From positions 6,845-70,844 of the forward strand of contig JAAPAO010000020.1 of the NCBI GenBank assembly GCA_013115145.1: DNA of 64,000 bases, in the 5' to 3' direction. This document shows positions 21,979 through 33,209 of this stretch, piece by piece. The translations under genes were made by a program, and so were the position numbers. The DNA comes from Perkinsus chesapeaki (lineage: Eukaryota > Perkinsozoa > Perkinsida > Perkinsidae). Each line of letters opens with the position of its first letter. Position 1 is the stretch's first letter. A model generated the notes under the pieces. The model was not told the origin of the DNA and ran no database searches. It saw only the letters and a program-made list of their open reading frames with translations.

Positions 21979-23632
21979 ATGAACGCTCGGGAGGTTTTGG
22001 ATGGCAAGAACCTTTACGGTAGTTATTCCAGGCACAACACGTCGAACAGTGCGAGTATGGATAACAGGGATCAATGGCATGATAGGCTCCAGTCTTGCCA
22101 AGGCTTTGGTACACCGCTGCACCTTAACGCTGTTAGCGGTCCTCCCTTACAGATCGGCCTTACGAAGGACCCTAATGGCCCATGTTACGCTGTGTTTGGT
22201 ATGGTACGCTATCGGGCCAATTTGGGCAATCTAGCTGGTGTTATGGACAATGTCACTCTTACCTATGGTGATCTTACAGATGCCCAACGAGTTGGCCAGA
22301 TCGTTCGGGGTAGGTAGGATATGCCGTAGGGGCGGAGGGTTTGGTCAGAGGTCCGCCCTCATTTGGTGTTCCACTTCGCCGCCCAAGGCATCAATGGGGT
22401 ATCTTTCCAGTCAGAGTCGTTGACATACAAGTCCAACGTAATGGTGACATACACACAGAAATGGAGGACTTGCCTGGTTCAGGTGGAGGGCACATCAAAT
22501 GTTCTCCAAGCCTTAAGGCGCACTGGAGCTCGGGTTCTAGTCGCCAGCAGTAGTACCGTGTACGGCAGTAAGCTGCATTGTGAGCTGTTCGAAAGTTAAG
22601 GCGTTAATAGGCACCTCTGATAGCCCTGAGTATATTGGTAAACCCATACCAGAGTCGGCACCAATGGGACCAGTATCGCCCTATGGTGTCAGTAAGGCGG
22701 CCACTGAGATGATATGCCTACAGCAGCATAAGGCCCATGGTACACTATCCAAGATTGGGCCTGCTGCTGCTGCTGCTCGGAGGCCCCCCTCCTCCTCCAC
22801 CACCTCGTCAGGCACACACTGTGTGGCAGTACGGCTGTTTATACATGTGTCGCCGGGCGGGACTGAAGCTCTGGCCCTCCAGGAGTTCTGTCGGCAAGTT
22901 GCCATGATCGAAGGAGGGAAGCAGGAACCTGTTATCAAGTCGGACAGCCTTCCGCCCATTGCGAGTATCGTCCCTAAGGGGATGATGCCTCATCAATTCG
23001 ATGCTCTCGGATAGACCGCTTCCATAGGGAAACGTCCGTATAACACTATGGCAGGCACGGCTCCCTGAGCACCCGACGAGACACTACCGACATAAGGGAC
23101 TCTGCAATACAGCTTATCAAAGTAACCTGAAGATTAGGTTGCTTGGCATCACCATTACCTAGCTCCTGGAGGCCTCCGATCCCGGTGAAGTTTACAATGT
23201 AGGGAGTTACCTCCCTGAGACGAGCGACGAGCGAGAGCCAGGCCCGCCACGCCACACTGGGGTTTGCTCGTTCGACTTTGTGGTGACGGCAGACTAGTCG
23301 CTCAGGTGGTATCCACGGAGGAGCTGCTGCACCTTGTACTGTCCGAATCTCCAATTGGGGGAAGGATCGAGCTTAGACAGGATGCGAGTCGGATGAGAGC
23401 CTATGATGAGGCTGTGCTCATCGCTAATAACACAAAGGTTGAACGTCGCCTTGTCGATTGGAAGAGAATAAGAATCTTTCAGCTGCGTAACTTGACTGGG
23501 TGGGTGCCGGCCAATGATATACGGCAGACCGTACGGGATGTCCTGGAGTACTGGCGAGGGGAAGTGTCACGGCGATACCCGGACGCCAAGACAGACCACT
23601 GGGAATCATCTGTAGATCCTGACGACCTGTAG
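21979..23632 (+). CDS. NAD-dependent nucleotide-sugar epimerase/dehydratase (SDR family)
   Basis: Rossmann-fold sugar nucleotide-modifying enzyme. From MNAREVLDGKNLY a 31-nt intron leads to VRVWITGINGMIGSSL, with the GxxGxxG dinucleotide motif. In-phase exons give YAVFGMVRYRANLGNLAGVM, TLTYGDLTDAQRVG, LVFHFAAQGINGVSFQSES, RVLVASSSTVYG, and the catalytic YxxxK in SPYGVSKAATEM. Further pieces are RRDTTDIRDSAIQLI and GEVYNVGS, and it ends ...LTGWVPANDIRQTVRDVLEY and TAG at 23630-23632. The pattern is closest to GDP-mannose 4,6-dehydratase-like members, but the substrate is not certain. A low-complexity insertion (AAAAARRPPSSSTTSSG) lies after the active-site helix. The start could be upstream at about 21814. 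Confidence 0.8.
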
Positions 23633-23885
23633 TCACTAGTTTGCTGCCTCTAATGGGCGGGTCATGCAATATTGCTGCCGGTAGAGTCTCTAGTTGTATG
23701 TGGTGTGGCAGTTGAGTTCAGTTAAAGGTGGCTAGTTCTAAGATGGGGCACACCGTACTTGCAGTGGCAATACAGTAGAGTTCCATCTCCAGTTCGCGGA
23801 TAGCTATCTCTCCAGCTCCTGCGCAGTAATGGCTTCGACTGCGCTTTGATTGGGTCTAGTATGTCTTGTAGTACTTCCATAACGA

Positions 23886-24632
23886 ATGGCATTGCTTCTG
23901 CAGCGCCGAGTGACCCTTCCTCTGCGTCCACTAGGCGCCCGATGTCTGACTGATGGCCCCCTGCCCAGTCATGGCAAAGCTGTATGGATGTTCAAGGACA
24001 AGCCACACACGATGGCTGACAGACGCATACGGCCGTCGACACTTAAGAACAGATCCACCCAGAAGAAGTACGTCTTCTAGGGCGGACCGTTGGGCCTACA
24101 GCCGGTGATGTCAGTTGGCCCTACCACAAGACCAAGTACTTTTCAAAAACTTTCTATCAGACAGACTTCAACAACCCAACTCTCGACAAGTCCAATACGA
24201 AGATCCACATTGTTTATGAGCCCTTTGTCGGTAGGCGGCGGCGCTCTCACCAACGATGCCTACCAGACCGATCCTCCCTCAGAAACCGATGTCTACTTCA
24301 CCTTGCGGAATGCCCTCCAGCGTGCCTACCCTGGCATAGGAGTGACAGGTGCGTGATAGCTGCACTGGTGTTGTAGAGAGCTGTCAGGTGAGGGCTTCTC
24401 GACATCATCGGATAAGGGATGGTTTAAGATCTATCGAATGAATGACAAGAGAGTCCTCTTCTGCGCACAGCCACAGTCGATGACTCCGGACAAGGTAACT
24501 GAGTGCGCCTTTGCAGCTCGAATTGTAGGTCCCTTCAGGCCAAGGAAATGGGCCGGACCTATGATAGAGATTCGCCGGTCATTGCCGGGCTCCAGCCAGG
24601 TAACTCACGGCATCACTGGCACTCCGACCTAG
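23886..24632 (+). CDS. probable mitochondrial protein with SelW/Rdx-like C-terminal region
   Basis: The start at 23886 encodes MALLLQRRVTLPLRPLGARC, an Arg-rich amphipathic leader typical of mitochondrial import. In-phase exons give WPYHKTKYFSKTFYQTDFNN, TKIHIVYEPFTDPPSETDV, TLRNALQRAYPGIGVTGEGF and SSDKGWFKIYRMNDKRVLFC. The last part resembles the Rdx/selenoprotein W pattern (beta strand, helix, FPG, GEG, GWFEV) but the CxxC/CxxU redox site is absent (EPFTD instead). The frame ends at TAG 24630-24632. The similarity is weak and the function unknown. It lies 97 bp before the SNAPC3 start. Confidence 0.5.
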
Positions 24633-24728
24633 GCCTTGGCTCATTCCAGATGATTTAGTGACGGACATGCAAGCTTTCCGTAGACTTCTCATGGCTGTCG
24701 GGGAGTGGTGACAGAAGCCTGTGCTTCC

Positions 24729-26341
24729 ATGGTGACGTTTCTGCAATCTCGTGGAAGCCGTTGTGTTTTCCTACACGAGGATCACTTTCCCCTCAGCATG
24801 GACAGATCTCATTCCCTTACCCATGTGGTGCCCCAAGAAGATCTCTTACAGCAGCAGCAGCAGCCGCCCTTGCATGCCGAGCAGCGGCGGCACCCAGTCT
24901 TGGAGGAAGGGGGACTGACGAAGTGGGCCGCAGATGCCCGAGCGGCGCTTTCGGCCTTCAGCGGTTTCTCCAAGAACGTCACGGTCCCCGCGGATCCAAC
25001 CATGCGGATTGATACACCAGATACTGCTGACGATATCCAGTTCCCCTCCCTCATGACCGAGGCGGTTAGAGTCGTTGATCGATGTATTGAAGACGACACC
25101 GAGCCGCCCACCTTGGCCGAGCTCCGACAGCAGAGGGCGCGGAGAGTAGAACATCTCGCCTCGGAGAGACTCAAGCGAAAGCACGGCGGCGGGGAAGGTG
25201 TGCAGCCATTCCGTCACGATTATACCGTTCGAGGGACAGTAAGGAAGACTACGCTGATCAAAAGGATTAAGAGTGCACTGCCGTCGGAGTACAGTAGTAT
25301 AGTTAAGAACGCCGAAGAAGATCTTTCTGTTGAGGAGGGCCTGCACAGGATGCCTGATAAAAGCGAAGTGATAATATCGGTGGATGTTTACACAACTGAT
25401 CAGAGGAGTTTCCGACGGAACGACCACTACGAGTCGATAGACATCCTAGGCAGTCAAACGTTAAAGGAGCTCCGAGACTCCTTCTGCTTCACATGCGATG
25501 AACTTTACGATGGTCCGTTCTACGCCAGGTCTGCTTGTTTTGTGATAGGCCATTGGGTCTATACTGATTTGCCTGATAACCCTGGAAGGCGAGAGAAGTA
25601 AGTCAGTCCCTCCGCCACAAGGTGCCCGTGATGATGCTGATTCAGGGTGGTTAATTATGAGGAGCATATCCGAAACTGGCTGCGAGTCCATGACGACTCC
25701 ATCGAGCCTGAAGCACGACAGTCACTCCCCGAGATCCATTTTGCCGAGATGCAATCGACGACCGTTAGTCAAGCGTAAGCGGCTTTGATGGCGTACCGTT
25801 GCAGGATATTTTCGTCAGCGTGGAGCGGCTGTATCGGTTGTCCCCAAATGGCCACTCCCAGTGTTGCTTCTATCTCCATTATACCGACCAAGAGGAGAGG
25901 ATCTACTTCACAAATGTCACATTGCTTGACAGTCGTGTACATTCCCTAGTAGGCCTGTATCACTGCTATGCCTGTTCATCGACAAGTGGCATTCAGATTC
26001 GCCAAGTTTACCCGCTGAAGACTTTCCGCCGGCAGAAGCTCAACCTGACTTTATGCGCGGTTAGTAAGTGTCGTTTAGTCCTATTAATATCTTTGTTGGT
26101 CTCAGTTATGCAATGCAGCCTACGCTAACGTTGTGGTGTTGAATGACCCTATACTGTCCAACAATCCCATGTACTGCTGTCAAAAATGTTACCAACACAT
26201 TCGGACGGATAGAGACGGAAGGATTATTCCACCAAACTTGAGAGGTAACACCGCTTGCTTTTCTCCCACTAATAATGGCTCGTCATTGAAGGTCCGGATA
26301 CAACTGGCCAGGTGGTGAGCACCTTCAGATACGTTCAATAG
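24729..26341 (+). CDS. SNAPC3: snRNA-activating protein complex subunit 3 (SNAP50)
   Basis: Subunit of the complex that binds the proximal sequence element of snRNA genes and recruits pol II or pol III. The first exon (24729 to about 25600) has an unconserved N-terminus, then SQTLKELRDSFCFTCDELYD and GPFYARSACFVIGHWVYTD, the family core. In-phase exons continue VVNYEEHIRNWLRVHDDSIE, ERIYFTNVTLLDSR, QVYPLKTFRRQKLNLTLCA, and the C-terminal zinc-binding part VLNDPILSNNPMYCCQKC. It ends VVSTFRYVQ at TAG 26339-26341. A weaker in-frame start lies at 24705 (GTG). Exon choice around 25940-26000 is uncertain. Confidence 0.8.
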
Positions 26342-26738
26342 TTTAATATTTCTTCTTATACGTTCAACCTGTTGGGTTTGAAGTAACCTAAAAGCATGCT
26401 AATCCAAGAGTTGGTTTATCCAGCATAAGTGGCAAAGTTGGATTCCAACTCTGCCAACCAAGTCCTGTTATTCTCGTATATACATGTATCCTATCTCACA
26501 TACACCATACTCACTCAAACGTGAGTGCGAGCGATGCGTTACCAAAATAAGATGTAGTTGCGGTTTAGACTGCCAATATTCGAACTCTGAACGAAGATAG
26601 TATCTTCGTTTAGTTCGACGTCGGAACTTCAAGCATGTGATTCTTCATCTGTGGGATGCCGGTCAAGGCATTTGCTCATTAACGCAATAGCAGAGAGAGG
26701 GAAACCGAAGCGCGTGATGCTTTTAATTAACCGTAAAG
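26342..26738. other. convergent intergenic region
   Basis: No gene between the SNAPC3 gene and the OFD1-like gene, which converge here. AT-richer than the flanks. TATTCGAACTCTGAACGAAG near 26578 is a weak B-box-like string. Confidence 0.5.
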
Positions 26739-29700
26739 TTACCAGTCTGAATCGACCACTTCAGAATCCTGATGGCTGGCGAATTCATCCGAGTCCCAAC
26801 CATCGGGGTTCTCCTCCGCGACTTGGCGGGGCATGTCATTCGTCAGGCCAGAACCAGCGGCCACACCAGAGCTGGGAGATGGTCCCCTCTCGCTTGTTAA
26901 TTCTGCAGAGCCATCTTGAATGCCTCCATCGTTGATGTGGCTGTGGGAAGCACTAGACGAAAGCCCGATAGATTCGAGTGATGCTTCTCCGGGCGGGGAG
27001 GCTGCAATCCTGATCTGACGAGCAAATACTCGAGCCACTCTGTAAATATCTTACATGCTGTTCTTTCATATCCACAGCTTCAAGAATATCCTGCCCGCTA
27101 CTAACACCCGGCGCAGGTCCGTCTGACTTCTTAGGCACTACTGAACCCTCAATAGACCGCGCTGAGTCCTGAATGAGTGTGAGCTTCGAATACCTGCAGG
27201 TCCACTCACGGCTATAGGGGGGTCCACCTGGACGGTTTTGGTAGGTGGAATAGTGAAGTCAATTTGATGACTCTCGTTGCCGACACGCGAGTTTGCTATT
27301 TTATCTTCTTCGCGAAGACTGCCGACTATCTGGAAGCTTCCAGTGGAGCTGGGAGAGCTCTTCGTTGGACGTGCGATCTCTTGCTCGTAAGTGTGGTCGT
27401 CCTGAAGGACTCAGTTGGTTCTAGTTATGCGCGAATGAACGACAGACACTGGCGCACTTTGCGTTCATGCGACGACGAACTTGAAGGAGCAGCAGTCCAG
27501 TGAAGCTCAGTCGAGGAGTGACCTCCAATCTCTCTGTTGTCGGGGTGGTTGCTCTGTTGGCTACTTGCCGGTGAGGAACCAGCTGTTTGAGTAGGAGATT
27601 TCCGGATAGACACATGGGACCATCCGGGAGCACCCTTCTCTGAACTTGAAGCCCTCCCTGGGAGCCCTTTGGCCTTCTCCACCCGCAGCTGCAATTCAAG
27701 TTCATCTATCTGAAATGAGAACAATTCGTAATAGCGATCAACAATTCGTAATCCCCAGTCACCTTATCGAGCAGGAGTTGCCTCTCCTCCTCAGCAAGAG
27801 CAAGGTGCTGATTTGCTTCCAGTTGTGCCGCTTGAACACTCTGCAAGCGAGCCTACTGCAGAACATCTACACACTAGTATGGGAACTTCCCATTGGGAAG
27901 TTCGGAGTGCTACTACCTTCCAGGCTTGTAGCTTAGCCTTCTCTCTTTCGGCTTCTGCCAAGGCCTCCCTCGCCTGTCGCTTTTCTACCTCGACTTCAGC
28001 CCTCATACGAGAGCATGCAGCCTCAACCTGCACTCAGACTAAAATGATCGTAGAATTGATAATCGTATGATTGCATATCATTTGTAAAATAACTTGCAAT
28101 TCGATAAGCCAAACGACCCCAGCAATGTGGCCAGGAGTGACTTGCCGCTAACCCGGAGGAGAGTCGGAATTCTGGTACTTACGTACTTGCTCGTGGCTCT
28201 TACCTCTTTTTGCTTATCTACGGCAAGTTTATCTCTCAAGGCAGCCACAGAATCAACTTGATGTTTGATCTCCAGAGCTTTACCTTGCATCTCAGCCTCC
28301 CGTGCAGTAACTACCACATTGTTCTCTACAGCGACTTGCATTCGTAAGTCCCACCATTCACGGTATCAATGGGGACTTTAGGGGACAACAGCGGGGCCTA
28401 CGCGACTTTAGTTTTTCCTTGAAGGACTCTCGTTCCGACTCCAGCTCCCTCAGCAATCGATCCTTGGCTGATATTTCTCGCCTCTCCAGCTCGGTCTCTC
28501 TCTTCCTCAACTTGTCAATCTGATAAAGTGTTTTCCGACTACTATCATCATCACTGCACAACACCTCAGCATGTTGCTCTTTAACCTCTTCAAGGCGTCT
28601 CTTGGTGATCGTCAGCTCATGATCGATCCTCTCATTAGCTCGTCTGTCGGTCTCTATCGTGGCCTAAGATAATTGTCGCCAGTCGGGCTCGGGCAAGTGT
28701 GATAAGGAGGACCTCTAAAACACGGCTCTGTCTTCGCGCTTCCTGTAGGCTTTCTTGCAATTGCTCCACTTGCGCTGCCAATGAATCCCGTTCCTTTTCA
28801 ACAGTCATTAATTGTTGTCCAGTACTCATGTGGGTGGTGTGGACCGACTGTAGACGAACCTACTGTTCAATGCTGGCCTTCGCTTGCACAGGTACTCGTT
28901 GGATGTGACCTGCTCGCTATCTAGACATGCCCTCATCCTGTCAATTTCATTCTGTTTGTCAACCAATGAGCGCCGTTCAGCTTCCATCTCTGCCCTTAGC
29001 TTTAGGGTGGCAAGCTCGACCTGAACGACGAAACGGAAAGGATGAAACACCCACCGTGGGGCTCGAACCCACGACCACGAGGTTAAGAGCCTCGCGCTCT
29101 ACCGACTGAGCTAGACGGGCAACTTGGTCTATTAGATCAGGCGACTCCGTATAGAGACCCACACCGCCCATAAAGCACTGCACGATCACACCCATTTACT
29201 TCTTTATTTTTCAGGTCTTCGAATTGTTGCCTAACAGTCCGTAATTTATCCTCTCTCTCCTGGACTTCACGCTTCATTGCCTCAATCCTCCTCTCCAACT
29301 GCCCCAGTTCACTTTCCCTCGCGGCCACTAACATTAAACCATCACAACCCCCTCATCCTACCATCCCTCACATGCGCGGGCCTTCTCTCGTACGGCGATG
29401 CGTTCATTCTCGAGCTCTCGAAGCAGCGACTCTTTCGTCGATATAGCTCGTCGATCAAGTTCGGCTTCTTTCATTCGCAGCCGATCAACCTGTTGAGGGC
29501 CTCAACTAAACATATAAACCCGAAGTTCCCCCACCGTCCGTTGCTCCTGTATTCTGAATTTCGCTTCGCGTTCTTTGGCTTCTCTCTCCAAGTCCTCCCG
29601 AGCTGCGCGTAGCTCGGTTCGCAACTGCGCTGCGGCTTCCAGTCGAGCATTGGGGAGCTCAATAGACCTACCACAGTCTGCTGCCCCAACGGCTACGGTT

Positions 29701-30478
29701 AACGTACCTTATCCTTTCAACTTGCGCCTCCACCTCTTCTTTTACTCTCCTATCACACTCTCGCTTGTACCTGGACTCCTGGGGTAACATGCTTCCTCAT
29801 ACTCCGGGGCTCGCTACCGTATCATCCTCTCCTCCAGCCTCACATGGCGATCGTTGTCGTTGGCCGATGACATGGAGGCCGCTGCATTCTCGAGCGCCCG
29901 TAGTTTATCTTCAAGAGTCTGAGATGGCTCAGGAGGTTCAGTCTGGACCGAGGCGGCGGCCGTCCTAACGAGGCTGATCGAGGACGAAAGCCACACAGCT
30001 TTCACCATTACCCCGGAGGGACCATGTGGTTTCTTGGTCTACTGGCGGCCTGTTTAATTGCATCCACTATGCTGGCCAATACAGGGGACTGCTCATCAGT
30101 GGCCAAAGGGACTTCCTGTAAGCCAAGAGCTTGTATGATATCCTCGCCAGTGAGCAAGTCTGACGACGTAAGACCATAGTCAGGAAGGATAACCTGAATT
30201 CCGATGGAGCAGTGTCACTCGCTCCGGGGGCCCACCGAAAGGCTCAGATCTTTCTTTGTTTGTTTGAGGTAGTCTCCAATAAGCGAGATCATCGCCTTCG
30301 TTCTTAAGCTGTGATCATTGGCCTTCACTTCATCACCGTTTCTCTGCCGTCTTCTGAACTCTTGAACAAGCCTCGTCCGCAAAAGGCTCTTCAGTTCTCC
30401 AGCCAAGCCTCGGGATTTGACAAATTCCCTGAACTCGGAGGAGACTTCTCTCCGCACATTCTCGTTTGTGGTTGCCAT
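26739..30478 (-). CDS. OFD1-like LisH/coiled-coil centriolar protein
   Basis: The start ATG at 30476-30478 gives MATTNENVRREVSSEFREFV. The N-terminal LisH/OFD1 region reads AMISLIGDYLKQTKKDLSLS, joined by a 42-nt intron to VILPDYGLTSSDLLTGEDII, the pattern of OFD1/FOPNL-type centriole and basal-body proteins. Ten or more short exons of heptad-rich coiled coil follow (ESELGQLERRIEAMKREVQE, LATLKLRAEMEAERRSL, KERDSLAAQVEQLQESLQEA, ETELERREISAKDRLLREL, IDELELQLRVEKAKGL). The tail is Ser/Pro-rich and strongly acidic (GWDSDEFASHQDSEVVDSDW), stopping at 26739-26741. Perkinsid zoospores carry flagella, which fits. The gene starts 93 bp after the SUV3 stop codon on the same strand. An intron at 29021-29199 holds a complete tRNA gene. 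Confidence 0.7.
29048..29120 (-). tRNA. tRNA-Lys (CUU), inside an intron
   Basis: A 73-nt cloverleaf starts GCCCGTCTAGCTCAGTCGG, with an A box, anticodon loop CTCTTAA (anticodon CTT), T loop GGTTCGAGCC (B box) and an acceptor stem that pairs with G-U wobbles; the discriminator base is G. No internal intron. It lies within the 179-nt GT...AG intron 29021-29199 of the OFD1-like gene, on the same strand. Confidence 0.93.
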
Positions 30479-30570
30479 TTCTCCGAACGTCCCTGCCTTC
30501 CACAACGACCACATTTAATTAACAACACTGTTCAGGCCGCGAAGGTGAAACGGTTGAGGTCAGAAACATT

Positions 30571-33131
30571 TCACGTGACAGCGCCGAGCTCTATGCTCTT
30601 GAATTTTCGTCGGCTACCGGGCAGGTCATCGTCCATTAATTTCTCGGCAACCTGTGCGGCCACGTCCTCAGTGGAGTCTATGTCGAGCTGCCCTCGTATC
30701 GCTCTGGTGATGGCTTCAACCACCTTGGTTCGAATCTCTCGGACCTCCGTTTCTGACGTGTAGACCTGTGAGCTGCTCCTCCGAGCCAACCATAAATAGA
30801 GGTCATAAATTTGACACACTCTTTCCAGGTGGAACACAGCAGAGACCGTCGTCGGCACTTCGGCGTCGAACACTAAACTCTCCGGCAGAGGCACCTGCCT
30901 TGTCGCTACCAAGGACTGCGCGAATGTTCTGAGGCCACTGAGGACGATTGGGTCATTGGGGTCAGCTGGAGATGAGCAGAACTCGACTATCTGTTGAAAC
31001 GTGAGCCCCTCGATGTCAGAGAGGCCCTTGGCAATGTTGACCATCCGGGCCGACCAAGTCCCCAGGTAGCAGATCGGGTCTGTGTGAGCGACCTCAGCGA
31101 AGGTCTGGAAGATCTTGGCTGCTGGAACGTCTCTCTGTCCTAAGGCAGCTTCCGCCTCGGCACTAAACGCGTTGAGCACGCTGCTTTCGGGAAGTATGGC
31201 CGCTTGGGTGACCTCATCGGTAACCATCAGGTGAGCAGGCACCTCGAGCTCAAAAATATCTTTAGACCACTCCAGGCCGAAGCCTTGGAAGAGTGGAGCA
31301 AGCTGATCCTCATGCATGCAGGCGACAACGCCTCCCTCGGCCCCAGCAGCCAGGCCGTAGCGTCCCGCACGACCTCCAATCTGTCTGAACTCGGTGGGCA
31401 CGAGCTGCCTTGTCTCTACTCCGTCGAATTTGTGAACGGTTGAAAAGATGACTCGACGAATATTAAAATTGAGCCCGAGCCCGATGCAGTCGGTGGCCAC
31501 GAGGACATCAAACTCTTGCCGATTGAAGCTGTTGATTTGGTCACGGCGCGTCTCCGGTGGCAGAGTCCCATACACCACACAGACGCGCCATCTAGTGGAT
31601 CGCTCAATGTCGGCCTTTACTCTGAGATGATGGGAATGAACGAGCACGTGCGTTCAAGCTCACCTCATAATGTCCCATCGACTGAAGACAACGACACAAT
31701 CACCTCGTCGGAGACTGCGGTAAGACCCGATGGCTTTGCCAGAAAGGAAGAGCGGACTTAACCGAGAGTATCTGAACTTCGATGACGTTCGTTTGGTGGA
31801 GTGGATGCGGGGCGCTACGGTTTGTGGCGAAGCACAATGTCGTTCGGACGGTACTGCCCCAGGAGGGCCTCCACAAGTCCAGTGGCTCTCCCGTCACCAC
31901 ACAGATGTATCTCTCGGGCTGGGAGGGCCAATATTGCCTACATGCCAATACTAGTCACGATACGCCAATACGCCTTACTCGGGTCCAAGCACCACCGCGC
32001 TCGCGATCACCAACTAGTTGAACTTCGTCGATGACGCCAATATCGTACTCGACGCTGCCCGGGCCGGGAGACATCTCGACCGTGCAAGACAGATGGCTGC
32101 CAACACCAGCCTCGCTGTCTTCAGTTGCCCTAACGGGTTCGGTCTCTGACGCCTCTGATTGCTGCCCACGTATGTGCTCCTGGAAATACCATGAATAGTG
32201 ATATGGGCTAACTGACCTGGCCGGTGAGAAGGTCAGCATCGAGCCCCATCGCCAGCAGGTCCTCATAGCATTGCCATGCCAGCAGTCGAAGCGGACCGCA
32301 GTATACACCACGTCTGAGTAACAACAATATACCGCGGCAGTGTAAATCAATGATCACTACTCAGCTTTCCTCAAAGCCTGCATGGCACTATACGTCTTGC
32401 CACTATTAGTAGGTCCTTCGTGGAAATGTATAACGCGGGGGAAGGAGGGCCTGACCGACCAGGGCTGATTCATGATAGGGAGATGGCATGTCTTACGTCT
32501 TGGTCTCCAGTTTCCGAAGGTCTGCCAAATGGCGAAGATTCCTGTGGGCAAAGACTTGTCCCTGGCACTTGTCTTCAAGGAAGCTGGTCACGGCCTTGGC
32601 CACCTCTCTCAACTTCACCGGCAGTTCGGATGAGCGAGTATCACCTTGGGCAAAAGTATCATCAACCAGGCTCGCTCGGAGGCCTGCCACAAGCTGCTGG
32701 CCCTGCTGATACCTGCATGGTCGGAGCAAATGGAGATCCGTCCGCTGGCGATGGGTTTACCTGAGGTAGAGGTCGAACCGTTCCCGGGTATTCTTGTCCT
32801 TCATAAGATGCATGGGGACACTGTGGAGGTCCTTTGTGCCGCCGGCATCACCAAGACTGTCATACAGACGCACCAGCTGGCCTATCCTCGCATGCAAGGC
32901 TTCAGACTCGATGTCGGTGAGCTCAGGACTACCACAGTAACTACGCGGCTTACCTTGCTGGGCATAGGCTTACACTTCCGAGATGCTATAGTAGCTAGGG
33001 GCAGACGACTCCCACAAGCTTTCAACGGGCTGTGCCGCAGCAGCTGATACCCGCCCCCGAGGCTGAGCGCGAGAGGATGCTACTGCCGTGGCTGCTGCCC
33101 GACGCATCAGTGCCTTACACCGCACTATCAT
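30571..33131 (-). CDS. SUPV3L1: SUV3 mitochondrial ATP-dependent RNA helicase
   Basis: Degradosome-type DExH RNA helicase of mitochondria. The start ATG at 33129-33131 opens MIVRCKALMRRAAATAVASS, a clear import leader. In-phase exons give VIHFHEGPTNSGKTYSAMQA (Walker A), VYCGPLRLLAWQCYEDLLAM, IGVIDEVQLVGDRERGGAW (DEVQ box), LALPAREIHLCGDG and YSRLSPLFLSGKAIGSYRSL. RRGDCVVVFSRWDIMR, VLVATDCIGLGLNFNIRRVI and FRQIGGRAGRYG (motifs V-VI) follow, and it ends FKSIELGAVT at 30571. The motif order and spacing match SUV3 fully, apart from an insertion between GQ and the DEVQ box (EASETEPVRATEDSEAG). Introns are mostly 37-55 nt. Its neighbour upstream ends 79 bp before its start. Confidence 0.93.
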
Positions 33132-33209
33132 AGTAATGATGATGACCCTGTCGTCATAGTGGGGGACTTTGAACGCAACGAGACCGGCTTTCTTAAACCA
33201 CATGGTGAT

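Noticed and set aside
24846-25427. 193-aa minus-strand frame
   Set aside because: It overlaps the main SNAPC3 exon, which has clear family motifs; no domain in the antisense frame.
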